Of a stretch of DNA of 7,442 nucleotides, positions 1-6,526 are shown piece after piece (position 1 is the stretch's first letter; the number at the start of each line of letters is the position of its first letter). Location of the stretch: NCBI GenBank assembly GCA_002388005.1, contig DGLO01000104.1, positions 1 to 7,442 of the forward strand, in the 5' to 3' direction. Both the position numbers and the translations under genes were made by a program. The notes below the pieces were generated by a model. The model was not told the DNA's origin. It searched no databases and saw only the letters and a program-made list of their open reading frames with translations. This DNA comes from Candidatus Neomicrothrix sp. UBA4542 (GTDB taxonomy: Bacteria; Actinomycetota; Acidimicrobiia; Acidimicrobiales; Poriferisodalaceae).

Positions 1-21
1 CTGGGTACCTGTCGGGTATAC

Positions 22-41
22 GACCCCTAGTTCTAGGGGTC
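22..41 (-). terminator. Perfect 9-bp hairpin after tRNA-Pro, possible terminator or 3' processing element
   Basis: Read on the minus strand the sequence is GACCCCTAG-AA-CTAGGGGTC, a perfect 9-bp inverted repeat with a 2-base loop (a 4-base loop if the inner pair opens). It begins five bases after the encoded CCA end of tRNA-Pro, where a tRNA transcript would be expected to end. No T-run follows on the minus strand, so it is not a textbook intrinsic terminator. U-less hairpin terminators have been proposed in actinobacteria, and that is the inference here. As a palindrome it could equally be a protein-binding site. Confidence 0.45.
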
Positions 42-46
42 TGTGT

Positions 47-123
47 TGGTCGGGAAGACAGGATTTGAACCTGCGACCCCCTGCTCCCAAAGCAGGTGCG
101 CTACCAAGCTGCGCCACTTCCCG
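47..123 (-). tRNA. tRNA-Pro (anticodon TGG)
   Basis: The minus strand from 123 folds as a complete cloverleaf. The acceptor strands CGGGAAG (123-117) and CTTCCCG (57-51) pair fully. The D-arm contains AGCTTGGTAGCGC, the anticodon stem is CCTGC/GCAGG, the anticodon is TGG in the loop TTTGGGA, and the T-arm contains GGTTCAAATCC. The body ends with discriminator A at 50 and the 3' CCA is encoded (49-47). UGG reads CCA and, by wobble, other proline codons. The gene lies 59 bp after the ferredoxin stop on the same strand; I see no convincing separate promoter, so it may share the ferredoxin transcript. Confidence 0.97.
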
Positions 124-182
124 GATGTCGACTCAGGCTACCGACCGATAAGAGCGGAGTGTCTGGTCGGAACTTGAGTAAA

Positions 183-374
183 TCAAACTTCGATCTGGAT
201 CGCTTGGGTTGGGCAGCTTTCTTCGGCTGCTCGACATTTTGTCTCCATGTCGCTTCCGGGGGACGCGTCAAGCAAATGCGCTAAGCCGTCTTGACCGACT
301 TCGAATACTTCCGGAGCGAGCATCTCGCAGGAGCCGCTCCCGATGCACTTATCAACTTCCAATATGACCTGCAC
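183..374 (-). CDS. Small 3Fe-4S ferredoxin (P450/actinobacterial type)
   Basis: A 63-residue electron carrier, the usual size for the single-cluster ferredoxins that deliver electrons to cytochromes P450 and other oxidoreductases in actinobacteria. I chose the GTG at 374 because GGGAG (385-381) sits six bases upstream; the ATG at 413 would add 13 polar residues with no ribosome binding site. From the GTG start the cluster ligands are Cys10 and Cys16 in CIGSGSC and Cys54 in SCPTQAI. The position that is Cys in 4Fe-4S relatives is Ser13, so a 3Fe-4S cluster is predicted. The A-PEVFEV-QDGLA segment between ligands is typical of the family. An extra Cys47 lies seven residues before Cys54. No P450 is in the window; the divergent F420-dependent oxidoreductase is the nearest redox gene, and a functional link is only an inference. 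Confidence 0.9.
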   Translation of the reverse strand: MQVILEVDKCIGSGSCEMLAPEVFEVGQDGLAHLLDASPGSDMETKCRAAEESCPTQAIQIEV

Positions 375-380
375 GTTCTT

Positions 381-385
381 CTCCC
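381..385 (-). promoter_or_regulatory. Ribosome binding site that fixes the ferredoxin GTG start
   Basis: Read on the minus strand this is GGGAG followed by AAGAAC and then GTG, a good Shine-Dalgarno with six-base spacing. The alternative ATG at 413 has no comparable purine tract, so the shorter protein is preferred. Confidence 0.7.
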
Positions 386-414
386 GATTAGGGGGCTCGC
401 CTTTTGACCCCATT

Positions 415-431
415 TGAAGTGTGCCACTTCA
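415..431. promoter_or_regulatory. 17-bp palindrome in the divergent intergenic region, candidate operator
   Basis: TGAAGTG-TGC-CACTTCA is a perfect 7-bp inverted repeat with a 3-base spacer, placed between the ferredoxin start (374) and the oxidoreductase start (533). Its size and symmetry suit a dimeric repressor of the TetR or GntR kind. A CTTCAA half-site (433-438) follows. No regulator gene is visible nearby, so the assignment rests on symmetry and position alone. I could not identify clear -35/-10 boxes in the 158-bp region. Confidence 0.35.
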
Positions 432-517
432 GCTTCAAAAAACGCGGTATCGGGTGAGTTCACTCGTCGAACCATCAGCCTTCCCGGTTAGTTTGTGGGG
501 ACGAATCAACACAACTC

Positions 518-524
518 GAGGGGG
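518..524 (+). promoter_or_regulatory. Ribosome binding site of the F420-dependent oxidoreductase
   Basis: GAGGGGG lies eight bases before the ATG at 533 and supports that start. Confidence 0.65.
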
Positions 525-532
525 ATTCTCCG

Positions 533-1375
533 ATGAAGTTAGGGATCGCGATATTTCCGACCGATAAGGCTATCCAGCCGGTGCAGTTGGCCAGAGAAGT
601 TGAGGACCGTGGATTTGAGTCGCTGTGGTTTCCCGAGCACAGTCACATCCCCACTAGCCGCATCACGCCTTGGGGTGGCCGCGAGGGCGCTCCCCCATTG
701 CCAGAGGAATATTGGCGTACCCATGATCAGTTCGTAGGGTTGGCTGCCGCTGCAGCTGTGACCGAAAATCTGTTGCTGGGGACGGGAATAACGTTGGTTG
801 CTCAGCGTGATCCGCTCTGGTTAGCGAAAGAGTGCGCATCCCTTGACCTGATCTCTAACGGTCGGTTTATTCTCGGAATCGGGTACGGCTGGAACAAAGA
901 AGAGATGGCCAACCACGGTGTGAAATATGGCGAACGTCGCGCCATCACCAGAGAGAATATGTTGGCGTGTCGTGAAATTTGGGCAAACGACGAAGCCGAA
1001 TTCAGTGGTGAACACGTCAACTTTGATTCAAGTTGGTCGTGGCCCAAACCAGTCCAGCAAGGCGGACCTAAGGTTCTCCTCGGTGGGGCTGCTGGCCCTA
1101 AGACCATTCAGGACATTGTCGAATTTTGTGACGGGTGGATGCCCATCTCAGGACGTCACGACTTGACAGGCCCGATACAGGAAGTCCGCCAAGCCGCCGA
1201 AGATGCCGGCAGGGACCCTGAGACACTCGAGTTCGGGCAGTTCGGCACCCCAGGCAAACCGGAGGTGTTGGAGAGTCTGGAAGAAGCCGGTGTCAGCAGA
1301 GCCGTGTTGTGGCTGCCTCCAGCAGACGCCGACACTGTTTTGCCGCTTCTCGATTCCTATACGGAGTTGTTTTGA
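533..1375 (+). CDS. LLM-class F420-dependent oxidoreductase
   Basis: A 280-residue luciferase-like monooxygenase-fold enzyme (TIM barrel), the normal length for actinobacterial members that use reduced coenzyme F420. Visible family features: the N-terminal strand MKLGIAIFPTD; AREVEDRGFESLWFPEH (20-36), the conserved first helix and strand; GTGITLVAQRDP (83-94); LDLISNGRFILGIGYGWNKEE (about 105-124), the cofactor-phosphate region; GERRAITRENM (133-143); and VLLGGAAGPK (181-190). The arrangement is closest to the TIGR03619-like group from memory. Substrate cannot be told; relatives reduce or oxidise diverse small molecules. The ATG has a good ribosome binding site. The Nudix gene starts one base after the stop, so the two are one operon. 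F420 rather than FMN use is family inference. Confidence 0.9.
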   Translation: MKLGIAIFPTDKAIQPVQLAREVEDRGFESLWFPEHSHIPTSRITPWGGREGAPPLPEEYWRTHDQFVGLAAAAAVTENLLLGTGITLVAQRDPLWLAKECASLDLISNGRFILGIGYGWNKEEMANHGVKYGERRAITRENMLACREIWANDEAEFSGEHVNFDSSWSWPKPVQQGGPKVLLGGAAGPKTIQDIVEFCDGWMPISGRHDLTGPIQEVRQAAEDAGRDPETLEFGQFGTPGKPEVLESLEEAGVSRAVLWLPPADADTVLPLLDSYTELF

Positions 1376-1376
1376 G

Positions 1377-2036
1377 ATGACCGATAGCGCCCCAGGCGTC
1401 GAGATGCTCGACATTTTCGATGACCTGGGGCGTCATCTCGGCATCAAACCACGCGACGCTGTGCACCAATCGGGTGACTGGCACAAGGTTTTTCATTGTC
1501 AGATCGTGACAGTTCGAGACGGCGTTCCAGTTCTGGTTTTGCAGCGCCGATCTAACCACAAGGCGGCATTTCCCGGGTTGCTTGATCTGAGCGCGGCTGG
1601 ACATCTCGCCGCGGGCGAAGGACCGCTTGACGGCGTTCGCGAACTTGCTGAGGAACTGGGGGTGAGGGCTAATCGGGGCGATCTTGTCCTCTTAGGAGAA
1701 CGCCGCCTTATTGATGACAGCGGGGAGGGTCTCCTCAATAAAGAACTCACCAGTGTGTTCTTGCTTCGCGATGACCGCCCCTTGGTTGACTACGTGCTCC
1801 AAACCGCCGAGGTCGACGCCGTATTCGACGCGCCTATCGAACACCTTTTAGCTTTATTTGCTGGCGACATCACCCACATGGACCTGGTTGGGGTAGAACA
1901 CGCCGGGTCTGACGCCGCCACTGAAGTTTCTGTCCGTGTGTCGCGCGTTGACTTCGTTCCTGGTGAGAGTTACTGGGTCAACCTGTTCATCATGTGTGAA
2001 CGCCTTCTTCGAGGTGCCCGACCCCTAGCTATTTAG
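1377..2036 (+). CDS. Nudix hydrolase, IPP-isomerase-like (YfcD/Idi-type) family
   Basis: A 219-residue Nudix protein. The start is the ATG at 1377, one base after the upstream stop, with GGAG ten bases before it; the reading frame stays open back to 1203 but that part overlaps the oxidoreductase. Residues 28-41 (AVHQSGDWHKVFHC) and 63-80 (the AFPGLLDLSAAGHLAAG region) match the subgroup annotated as isopentenyl-diphosphate isomerase-like Nudix enzymes. The Nudix box runs from Gly75 to Val96 with Glu81, Arg88-Glu89 and Glu92-Glu93 as metal ligands. It has six rather than seven residues between the first Glu and REL, a spacing I recall in this subgroup. It probably cleaves a nucleoside-diphosphate-linked compound; true isomerase activity is not supported. 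Coupling to an F420 enzyme suggests a shared pathway or cleanup role. Confidence 0.85.
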   Translation: MTDSAPGVEMLDIFDDLGRHLGIKPRDAVHQSGDWHKVFHCQIVTVRDGVPVLVLQRRSNHKAAFPGLLDLSAAGHLAAGEGPLDGVRELAEELGVRANRGDLVLLGERRLIDDSGEGLLNKELTSVFLLRDDRPLVDYVLQTAEVDAVFDAPIEHLLALFAGDITHMDLVGVEHAGSDAATEVSVRVSRVDFVPGESYWVNLFIMCERLLRGARPLAI

Positions 2037-2039
2037 GTC

Positions 2040-2651
2040 TTATCGGCCCATACCGATAAGTTGCAACGCTTCGGCCCTGGTTGCGTCGCTGAGGAATATT
2101 CCTCGCACAGCTGAAGTAATCGTAAGCGTCCCAGGTTTTTGGACACCTCGCATCGACATGCAGTGATGTTCAGCTTCGACAACCACGAGCGCTCCACGGG
2201 GGTCAAGAACATCCATGAGTTTGTCGGCAACCTGACTTGTCAGTCGTTCTTGCACCTGAGGGCGTCGCGCATATGCCTCAACCAGGCGAGCCAATTTTGA
2301 TAGCCCGGTGATCTTCCCGGCGTCCCCCGGAACATAGGCCACATGTGCTTTCCCAACAAACGGGAGAAGGTGGTGTTCGCACATGGAATAAAACGGAATG
2401 TCTCGAACCATCACCATTTCGTCATGTTCTGCTTCGAACTGCACTTCTAGGTGATGATCGGGATCTTCTCGCAAGCCAGCGAAAACCTCCGCGTACATGT
2501 TTGCTACACGCTCAGGGGTGCGCAGTAACCCCTCACGCTGCGGGTCTTCGCCGATGGCTTCCAGTATCTCCACCACCGCGGCGCGCAGTCGTTCTACATC
2601 GATCGGTCGATCCGTCACGGCACCAGTATTACTGAACTCTTCTGTAGGCAC
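2040..2651 (-). CDS. folE: GTP cyclohydrolase I
   Basis: Converts GTP to 7,8-dihydroneopterin triphosphate, the first step of tetrahydrofolate and pterin synthesis, as a cytosolic decamer. The 203 residues include the family's signature blocks: GLLRTPERVANMY (41-53), FYSMCEHHLLPFVGKAHVAY (87-106), ITGLSKLARLVEAYARRPQ (114-132) and EHHCMSMRGV (161-170). The zinc ligands Cys91, His94 and Cys164 correspond to E. coli Cys110, His113 and Cys181, and the catalytic Glu92-His93 and His162-His163 are present, so the enzyme should be active. It starts with GTG three bases after the permease stop, with only a weak upstream AGGT, which suggests translational coupling and places it in the TPP-riboswitch operon. 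Its stop lies 3 bp from the convergent Nudix stop. It occupies the place where a thiamine ATPase gene would be expected. Confidence 0.97.
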   Translation of the reverse strand: MPTEEFSNTGAVTDRPIDVERLRAAVVEILEAIGEDPQREGLLRTPERVANMYAEVFAGLREDPDHHLEVQFEAEHDEMVMVRDIPFYSMCEHHLLPFVGKAHVAYVPGDAGKITGLSKLARLVEAYARRPQVQERLTSQVADKLMDVLDPRGALVVVEAEHHCMSMRGVQKPGTLTITSAVRGIFLSDATRAEALQLIGMGR

Positions 2652-2654
2652 GAC

Positions 2655-4316
2655 CTAGGAACCTATCGGGGGCTTCTGCCGAGATCTACTCGTAGGATCG
2701 GCAGAGAGAACTTCTGAAGCGATGACGGTCACAGCCACCGCCGCTGCTAACACGACTGACAGTGCCATTGCTTGTCCCCGGAGAAGATCACCTGGGGTCC
2801 CCAAGAGTCTGAACACCGCCTGAGGCGCGGTCAGTGTGTCCGCGCGTCTCGGGAGAAATGACGTCGCACCGAATTCGCCCAACGAAATAGCGAAAGCGAA
2901 GCCCGCGGCCACAGCCAGGCCGCGTGCGATGAGCGGTAACTCGATCTGTCGACGGATTCGCGATCGCGGTGCCCCGAGAAGAGCTGCTGCTTCTCGTAAC
3001 GATGGATGAATGCGCCGCAACATCGGCACCACCGATCTCACAACGAAAGGGACGGCGACTAAGGCATGAGCAACCGGCACTATCCACCAGCGAGTCCGCC
3101 AGTCGAACGGCGCTTCGTCCAACGCGATCAGGATTCCAAAACCGACCGTTACCGCGGAAACACCAAGTGGAAGCATCGCGCCGAGATCGAAAAATCGACT
3201 TGTAAATCCGCCTCGAGCAACTATTGCCATTGCACAGATAACTCCGACCGTGAGGGCTACCACGGTGGCGATGGCAGCGAACACGACCGAGTTTGCTAAT
3301 GCTTCGACGGCGGTGGTGGGTAGTTGAGGGATCTTGCTGAAAAGGGCGGTGTAGTGCCGCACACCATATTTGCCGCCAACAGACAGCGACCTCTCAATCA
3401 TCACGACAAGAGGCGTCCCTAGGAACGCCACGGTGAAGCAGCCGATTCCGATCTTAGTTTTCGTTCCGAGCGCTGCGATCGGGCTGCGTACCATTTGGGT
3501 CGTAACGCTGGTGCGTCGTTCGAGGGTGGAATTCACCAGGACCAACACGAGAACCACCACCACTTGGATCAGAGCGAGCATTGCACTGCTCGTCATATCC
3601 CCGCGAATGATTGCGTGTCGATATATCTCGGTTTCTATCGTGGCTTGCCCGAGGCCTCCCAGGACTAACACGACTCCAAACGATGTGAATGAGAACAGGA
3701 ATGTGATGGCCGCGGCAGCGTAAAGCGCTGGCTTAAGTCGTGGACATGTCACTCGCCAAAACACTTCAGCGTTGCTGCTTCCCAGTGTTCGTGCCTGTTC
3801 TTCGAGTTGGTGGTCTAACCCGGACCAGAACACACCAACTGTTCGCGCCACGACCGCAAAGTTAAAAAACGTGTGAGCAATGATCACCGCGGCGGCGGTG
3901 TGATTCAAGTTGGGTACGCCCAACGTCGAATTCATCTGTTCGAATAATTCTTTGAACGCCCCGCCGACGACGATGGTGGGAAGCACAAACGGAACGGTTA
4001 CCAGTGCTTTAAAGAATGCTCCCTGTTTTCCTGTTGTTCGAGCTATCAGGGCGGCCGCGGGTAAACCTACGCAGAGGGTGAGCGCGGTTGACGCGGCTGC
4101 TTGCCACAGGGTGAACCAGATCGCGTTCCTCGCTCGGGGCGATTCGACGATGTCTGTGAAGCCATTCCAGCCTTGGCTTATCGCATTAGCCAGAATGGTG
4201 AAGACGGGATAGAAGAAGAAGAGCCCCAAGAACACAACGGGAACAGCGGCGATAACAACGTTTGGTAACCGCCGAGACAATTTGGGCCAGTCGGGTGTCT
4301 GCGAAACGTTAGCCAA
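2655..4316 (-). CDS. thiP: ABC transporter permease, double-domain, thiamine type (ThiP-like)
   Basis: A 553-residue inner-membrane protein carrying two fused permease domains (E. coli ThiP has 536 residues). TM1 is near residues 19-45; many further hydrophobic segments follow, for example about 104-122, 141-165, 199-222, 246-261, 291-306, 343-366, 379-399, 413-430, 464-480 and 516-535. Two EAA loops, where the ATPase docks, are visible: EEQARTLGSS-AEVFWRVTCPRL (172-194) and REAAALLGAPRSRIRRQIELPL (441-462). The start is a TTG overlapping the lipoprotein stop by eight bases, with GGTGGA in front, so translation is probably coupled. Iron (FbpB) and other fused permeases share this architecture; the thiamine assignment comes from the TPP riboswitch and ThiB-like neighbour. 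No ATPase gene lies in the operon. Confidence 0.9.
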   Translation of the reverse strand: MANVSQTPDWPKLSRRLPNVVIAAVPVVFLGLFFFYPVFTILANAISQGWNGFTDIVESPRARNAIWFTLWQAAASTALTLCVGLPAAALIARTTGKQGAFFKALVTVPFVLPTIVVGGAFKELFEQMNSTLGVPNLNHTAAAVIIAHTFFNFAVVARTVGVFWSGLDHQLEEQARTLGSSNAEVFWRVTCPRLKPALYAAAAITFLFSFTSFGVVLVLGGLGQATIETEIYRHAIIRGDMTSSAMLALIQVVVVLVLVLVNSTLERRTSVTTQMVRSPIAALGTKTKIGIGCFTVAFLGTPLVVMIERSLSVGGKYGVRHYTALFSKIPQLPTTAVEALANSVVFAAIATVVALTVGVICAMAIVARGGFTSRFFDLGAMLPLGVSAVTVGFGILIALDEAPFDWRTRWWIVPVAHALVAVPFVVRSVVPMLRRIHPSLREAAALLGAPRSRIRRQIELPLIARGLAVAAGFAFAISLGEFGATSFLPRRADTLTAPQAVFRLLGTPGDLLRGQAMALSVVLAAAVAVTVIASEVLSADPTSRSRQKPPIGS

Positions 4317-5361
4317 GAACGATTTCCACCCAACGTTCAGTCCAGTCTTTTCGTCTGGCCTCTATTTCCGCAGGATCGAGGGATAACGGGTTTTCAGTCA
4401 ACTGTGAGTGTTCGACGAATTCGGGGGGCAGTTCTGCTTTTTGGGACACCGGATACATGAACATGTTCATCGGAATTTCGTTTTGGAAGGTGGGACTTAA
4501 GAGAAAGTCAACTAAGGCTCGGGCCTCATCAGTGTGGGCTGTGCCGGCAAGTACCCCAGCGAACTCGATCTGACGGAAACATGAGTCGAGTAGCACACCG
4601 GTGGGTGGCTCGTCGACGGGGGGATCGGCGTAGATGAGTTCTGCGACTGGGCTAGACGCATAAGACACGACCATGGGTCGACTACCTCCGCCGGCTACGA
4701 AGTCGCCGTAGTAGGCGCTCTCCCAACTGCTGGTGACTGCAACGTCATTTGCCTTCAGTTGGGTCCAGAAATGTTCCCAATCGGGGGTTCCCGCAATGGT
4801 GGCTAATAGAAATGCCATACCGGGTGACGAGGTTTCTGGGCTTTGCACAACCAGACTTCCCGCGAATTCGGGTTGAACTAGATCCATCAGCGACCTGGGT
4901 GGAGGCCCATCAAGAGCATCGATCCAGTAGTTCACACAAACGTCGCCATAGTCGATGGGGGTGAGCCGATACGTGGAGTCGAGTTCGAATCGGTCTGGGA
5001 CGTTCGCGAGTTCGGAAGTCTTATATGGCTCGAGAATGGACTGGTCCAGTAGTCGCTGCATGAAGGTGTTGTCGATGCCGAATACGACGTCACCCACCGG
5101 GTTGTCGGCACTCAATATGGTTTGCGCCACTAGGGAACCAACGTCACCTGAGGTCAGCACCTCAACACGAATGCCAGTTTGGTCATGGAACGCTTCGAAA
5201 ACGCCTTCAGAAATAGCAAAGGAGTCGTGGGTGAGGAGGGTGAGGGTGACTGTTTCGTTGTTTTCTTCGCGTTGATCGGCACCGGAGCTGTCAGAACCGC
5301 ATGCGATGAGTGCCATCAAGGTTAAGTAGAGCGAAACTAACGGGATGGAGAGTCGTGGCAT
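4309..5361 (-). CDS. thiB: Thiamine ABC transporter substrate-binding lipoprotein (ThiB/TbpA-like)
   Basis: Captures thiamine (or phosphates or a related pyrimidine) outside the membrane and passes it to the permease. The start is the ATG at 5361, five bases after GGAGG; the frame is open to 5460 but that part is the TPP riboswitch. The 350-residue precursor has a lipoprotein signal with lipobox LIA-Cys21, giving a mature protein anchored by Cys21. Resemblance to E. coli TbpA, by memory of that sequence, is clear in order: TLLTHDSFAISEGVFEAF (41-58), DVVFGIDN (91-98), PIDYGDVCVNYW (135-146), PETSSPGMAFLL (175-186), SSWESAYYGDF (211-221), VVSYASSPVAEL (231-242) and FQNEIPMNMFMYPV (292-305). 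Trp213 and Tyr234 align with aromatic residues in that region. Cys142 and Cys261 could form a disulfide. The riboswitch makes a thiamine-type ligand the best call. Confidence 0.93.
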   Translation of the reverse strand: MPRLSIPLVSLYLTLMALIACGSDSSGADQREENNETVTLTLLTHDSFAISEGVFEAFHDQTGIRVEVLTSGDVGSLVAQTILSADNPVGDVVFGIDNTFMQRLLDQSILEPYKTSELANVPDRFELDSTYRLTPIDYGDVCVNYWIDALDGPPPRSLMDLVQPEFAGSLVVQSPETSSPGMAFLLATIAGTPDWEHFWTQLKANDVAVTSSWESAYYGDFVAGGGSRPMVVSYASSPVAELIYADPPVDEPPTGVLLDSCFRQIEFAGVLAGTAHTDEARALVDFLLSPTFQNEIPMNMFMYPVSQKAELPPEFVEHSQLTENPLSLDPAEIEARRKDWTERWVEIVLG

Positions 5362-5365
5362 CGCT

Positions 5366-5454
5366 ACCTCCGCTGGCATTACCCAGATCAGGTCTTCTCG
5401 GGTCGCCAGCGTGGGTAGCTGACCTCTCAGCCCGGTCGATCCGAGCTCCCCGGT
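5366..5454 (-). promoter_or_regulatory. TPP (thiamine pyrophosphate) riboswitch, translational type
   Basis: On the minus strand all hallmark aptamer blocks appear in order: ACCGGGGAGC (5454-5445), the P2 helix GCTCGG (5446-5441) pairing with CCGGGC (5435-5430), the invariant CTGAGA (5430-5425), a P3 arm with GTCAGC (5423-5418) pairing with GCTGGC (5410-5405) or alternatively GGTC pairing with GACC (5404-5401), then the thiamine-pyrophosphate core CCTGATCTGGGTAATGCCAGCGGAGG (5392-5367). P1 is short: ACC can pair with GGT at 5368-5366, which overlaps the GGAGG ribosome binding site of the lipoprotein gene. TPP binding should therefore hide the ribosome binding site and shut off thiB and the coupled genes. 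There is no room for a terminator before the ATG, which also argues for translational control. Confidence 0.96.
5367..5371 (-). promoter_or_regulatory. Ribosome binding site of thiB inside the riboswitch
   Basis: GGAGG lies five bases before the ATG at 5361 and is the 3' end of the conserved aptamer. It decides the start of the lipoprotein gene and is the likely control point. Confidence 0.85.
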
Positions 5455-5472
5455 TTTCACTTGTCACCTTAG

Positions 5473-5546
5473 CGCCCCCGGCAGGACTCGAACCTGCAAC
5501 CTTCGGGATAGAAGCCCGCTGCGCTATCCAGTTGCGCCACGGAGGC
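5473..5546 (-). tRNA. tRNA-Arg (anticodon TCT)
   Basis: The minus strand from 5546 folds as a cloverleaf. Acceptor GCCTCCG pairs with CGGGGGC (one G-U pair). The D-arm contains AACTGGATAGCGC, the anticodon stem is GCGGG/CCCGA-like around the loop CTTCTAT, giving anticodon TCT (reads AGA), and the T-arm contains GGTTCGAGTCC. The discriminator is G at 5473 and CCA is not encoded. The riboswitch starts about 18 bases downstream on the same strand, and the Nudix gene stop is 65 bp upstream. I see no clear promoter in 5547-5611; a TTGACT sits at the edge of the tRNA 5' end but lacks a good partner box. Confidence 0.96.
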
Positions 5547-5611
5547 TTGTAGTCAAGGTTGCCATTCGTTGACGAAAATTCCGAACCGAAAAAGAACCCA
5601 GACGTTATTTG

Positions 5612-6526
5612 CTACGAGGGTCTTCGGTCCGGCCAACGAACCATCCCTGATTCAACACGTGGATCGGCTTGTTCGTAGTCAGGATCTTCGGGCCAAGCGA
5701 TGCGTCCGGGTCCTTCAATGCCGTACCTGATTCGGACCGTTTCGTCATGGTTCTCATCGTTGTCTTCAGCCGCAGATATTGCTTCGGCGGCGTTTCGATA
5801 TCGTGACAATCGATCCAACATCGAGATGGTCGGAGTCATCATTAACATCTCGTCGGAGTCGTTCAGAGCCAGAGCCTCTACCGGCCGGATCCACTCGTGG
5901 TGTACGGCTTCGTCGTCATCGTGAAGGGGTTGTTGACCTTCGGGCATCGCTGTCACAAAGAATCGTGTGTCGTAACGACGGGGCGGACCAAGAGGTGTCA
6001 CCCATCTACTGACATAGTGAACACCTGATCCGTCTAACACGAGGCCCTGTTCGCGGATCATCGAAACAAAGTCGACTTCTCCAGCATTTACTCCGTCGCG
6101 GTAGGTGGAGAATCTCGTCTCGGTGTCGCTGTGGGACAGGTCCACTAACTCTGCATCTCCTGGGGTACGGGCTAACAGAATTCCGGCCTCTTCGAACGTC
6201 TCCCGGAGAGCGGCTACCCAAAAAGCGACACCACCCTGGTCGATTCCCAAGCATTTACTTGCATCAATGTCGGTTAGACCATCGACGACCGCGTCCGCTT
6301 CAGGTGTGCCATCTTCGGGGTCGACGGCGCCCCCTGGAAACACCCACATGTCACCAACGAAAATTGACCTGGCGTTACGTTTCAGCATCAGTACTTGAAG
6401 ATCGGGGCGATCGGCGAGAATCAGGACGGTTGCTGCTGAGCGAATAGCGATCGACTCAGGGTCGTAGTCGCCCCCCGAACCTGGGGACGGGTGCCCGGTC
6501 GACGCGGTTTGGCCGGGTTGTGTCAT
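5612..6526 (-). CDS. Nudix hydrolase, NUDT7/NUDT19-like (CoA-diphosphatase-type)
   Basis: A 304-residue Nudix protein with the split box of the NUDT7/NUDT19 group. WVFPGGAVDPEDG (61-73) supplies the first glycine motif, then a roughly 40-residue insertion precedes VAALRETFEEAGILL (104-118), holding the metal-binding Glu109, Glu112 and Glu113. Animal members cleave CoA or acyl-CoA to phosphopantetheine and 3',5'-ADP; that activity is plausible but not proven by sequence. Before the box, TVLILADRPDLQVLMLKRN (33-51) is the first Nudix strand pair; HYVSRWVTPLGPPRRYDTRFF (170-190) is a family block after it. The N-terminal 25 residues are low complexity. The ATG shares its A with the TGA of the upstream selenoprotein gene and has no good ribosome binding site, so reinitiation after that gene is likely. 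It is followed by tRNA-Arg. Confidence 0.9.
   Translation of the reverse strand: MTQPGQTASTGHPSPGSGGDYDPESIAIRSAATVLILADRPDLQVLMLKRNARSIFVGDMWVFPGGAVDPEDGTPEADAVVDGLTDIDASKCLGIDQGGVAFWVAALRETFEEAGILLARTPGDAELVDLSHSDTETRFSTYRDGVNAGEVDFVSMIREQGLVLDGSGVHYVSRWVTPLGPPRRYDTRFFVTAMPEGQQPLHDDDEAVHHEWIRPVEALALNDSDEMLMMTPTISMLDRLSRYRNAAEAISAAEDNDENHDETVRIRYGIEGPGRIAWPEDPDYEQADPRVESGMVRWPDRRPS

Noticed and set aside
124..185. Promoter TTGATT-17-GACACT for tRNA-Pro on the minus strand
   Set aside because: The -10 match is poor and the -35 lies over the ferredoxin stop; not distinguishable from chance.
96..284. Plus-strand 62-residue frame over tRNA-Pro and the ferredoxin
   Set aside because: It overlaps a tRNA and a well-supported antisense gene and has no family resemblance.
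1203..1376. N-terminal extension of the first Nudix protein
   Set aside because: The extra 58 residues are a shadow of the oxidoreductase gene in another frame; the ATG at 1377 has Shine-Dalgarno-like GGAG and matches operon spacing.
2020..2039. Imperfect hairpin GACC-CC-TA...TA-GGTC at the convergent stops as a bidirectional terminator
   Set aside because: Only six pairs with a two-base bulge, overlapping the Nudix stop and without a T-run; too weak to call.
5310..5552. Plus-strand open frame across the tRNA-Arg and riboswitch
   Set aside because: It covers two RNA elements on the other strand and encodes nothing recognisable; its PAGLEPATF-like peptide is the typical antisense translation of tRNA sequence.
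5565..5576. Short palindrome TTCGT-TG-ACGAA between the Nudix stop and tRNA-Arg
   Set aside because: Five-base arms with no T-run on either side in a terminator position; likely chance.
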